Assembly: GCA_902772795.1 (NCBI GenBank)
Contig: CACYBZ010000196.1
Span: 1-5,836 of the forward strand
Direction of reading: 5' to 3'
Source: an uncultured Ruminococcus sp.
GTDB taxonomy: Bacteria > Bacillota > Clostridia > Oscillospirales > Acutalibacteraceae
DNA: 5,836 nucleotides
The notes under the pieces are model-generated. The model had not been told where the DNA came from. It saw nothing but the letters and a program-made list of their open reading frames with translations, and did no database searches. A program made the position numbers and the translations under genes. The stretch's first letter is position 1, and each line of letters starts with the position of its first letter. This document shows, piece by piece, positions 5,760-5,836 of this stretch.

Positions 5760-5836
5760 GGGGTTCAGGGGCGGAGCCCCTGATGGGGTTGAGGGGCAAA
5801 GCCCCTCACAGGGGTTCGGGGACGGAGTCCCTGATG
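5760..5836 (+). repeat. Three tandem hairpin units of 25-26 nt
   Basis: Units begin at 5760, 5785 and 5811. Each reads GGGGTT followed by a 7-bp hairpin with a purine triloop (GGA, AAA, GGA) and a short tail. The first and third units agree at 23 of 26 positions; two of the three differences are a paired G-C to A-T change (5771/5777 against 5822/5828) and the third turns an A-T pair into G-T. The array reaches the window edge and may continue. Confidence 0.7.
5785..5806 (-). repeat. Right arm of the 22-bp imperfect inverted repeat
   Basis: Inverted partner of 5606-5627 (20 of 22). The arms are about 157 bp apart and bound the central hairpins. Confidence 0.75.

Larger units (their letters stand above)
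5574..5836. repeat. Composite hairpin cluster with inverted symmetry, non-coding
   Basis: No credible gene lies after 5569. The stretch is nearly all short perfect stems: 5574-5596 (10 bp, loop TGC), 5604-5622 (8 bp, loop TTT), 5629-5648 (8 bp, loop TGAA), 5699-5722 (10 bp, loop GTCA), 5739-5758 (8-9 bp), 5766-5782 (7 bp), 5791-5807 (7 bp, loop AAA) and 5817-5833 (7 bp with one G-T). Left and right groups are in inverted orientation, and AAACTTTT (5652-5659) with AAAAGTTT (5727-5734) could close a larger stem around the middle. Base composition is much more G+C-rich than the neighbouring genes. It resembles REP/MITE-type intergenic repeats; no transposase is present, and the right end is outside the window. 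Confidence 0.75.

Noticed and set aside
5574..5836. CRISPR array
   Set aside because: There are no identical direct repeats separated by unique spacers; the units are hairpins, abut each other, and occur in both orientations, and no cas gene is present.

Overview
The window looks like a chromosomal segment from a low-to-moderate G+C Gram-positive anaerobe, most likely class Clostridia and perhaps a Ruminococcus-like member of the Oscillospiraceae. The clues are AGGAGG-type ribosome binding sites, tightly packed operons, a clostridial-style PssA/Psd pair with a GGST pyruvoyl motif, and a G+C-rich hairpin repeat cluster in otherwise A+T-rich DNA. The taxonomic call is inference from protein style; no marker gene is present.

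Left part (1-1445, minus strand): an operon for phosphatidylethanolamine synthesis. pssA (CDP-diacylglycerol-serine O-phosphatidyltransferase) is followed by psd (phosphatidylserine decarboxylase) with an ATGA start/stop overlap. The psd C-terminus runs off the left edge. Together they convert CDP-diacylglycerol to phosphatidylserine and then to phosphatidylethanolamine at the membrane.

Centre (1446-4738): a 248-bp divergent control region, then a plus-strand operon of three genes. These are an OmpR-family response regulator with a probable TTG start, a membrane sensor histidine kinase (11-nt overlap), and a multispanning protein of the lysylphosphatidylglycerol-synthase transmembrane family (3-nt gap). 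A strong intrinsic terminator closes the operon. The control region holds a perfect 12-bp inverted repeat whose two arms each lie just upstream of the -35 of one of two divergent promoter candidates. One arm is repeated in direct orientation at an 11-bp step, the spacing typical of OmpR/PhoB-type binding sites. This suggests that the two-component system controls both itself with its membrane protein and the phosphatidylethanolamine operon: a membrane-lipid or envelope-homeostasis module.

Right part (4771-5569): a zinc-ribbon NUDIX hydrolase and a 69-residue single-span membrane protein, probably cotranscribed, ending at a second intrinsic terminator.

Far right (5570-5836): no gene. A dense cluster of perfect hairpins forms two inverted groups of about 26-nt hairpin units around a central stem. 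Compensatory base changes between units indicate that structure is selected or recently templated. The cluster continues past the right edge. It and the divergent control region are the two parts of the window least explained by ordinary annotation.
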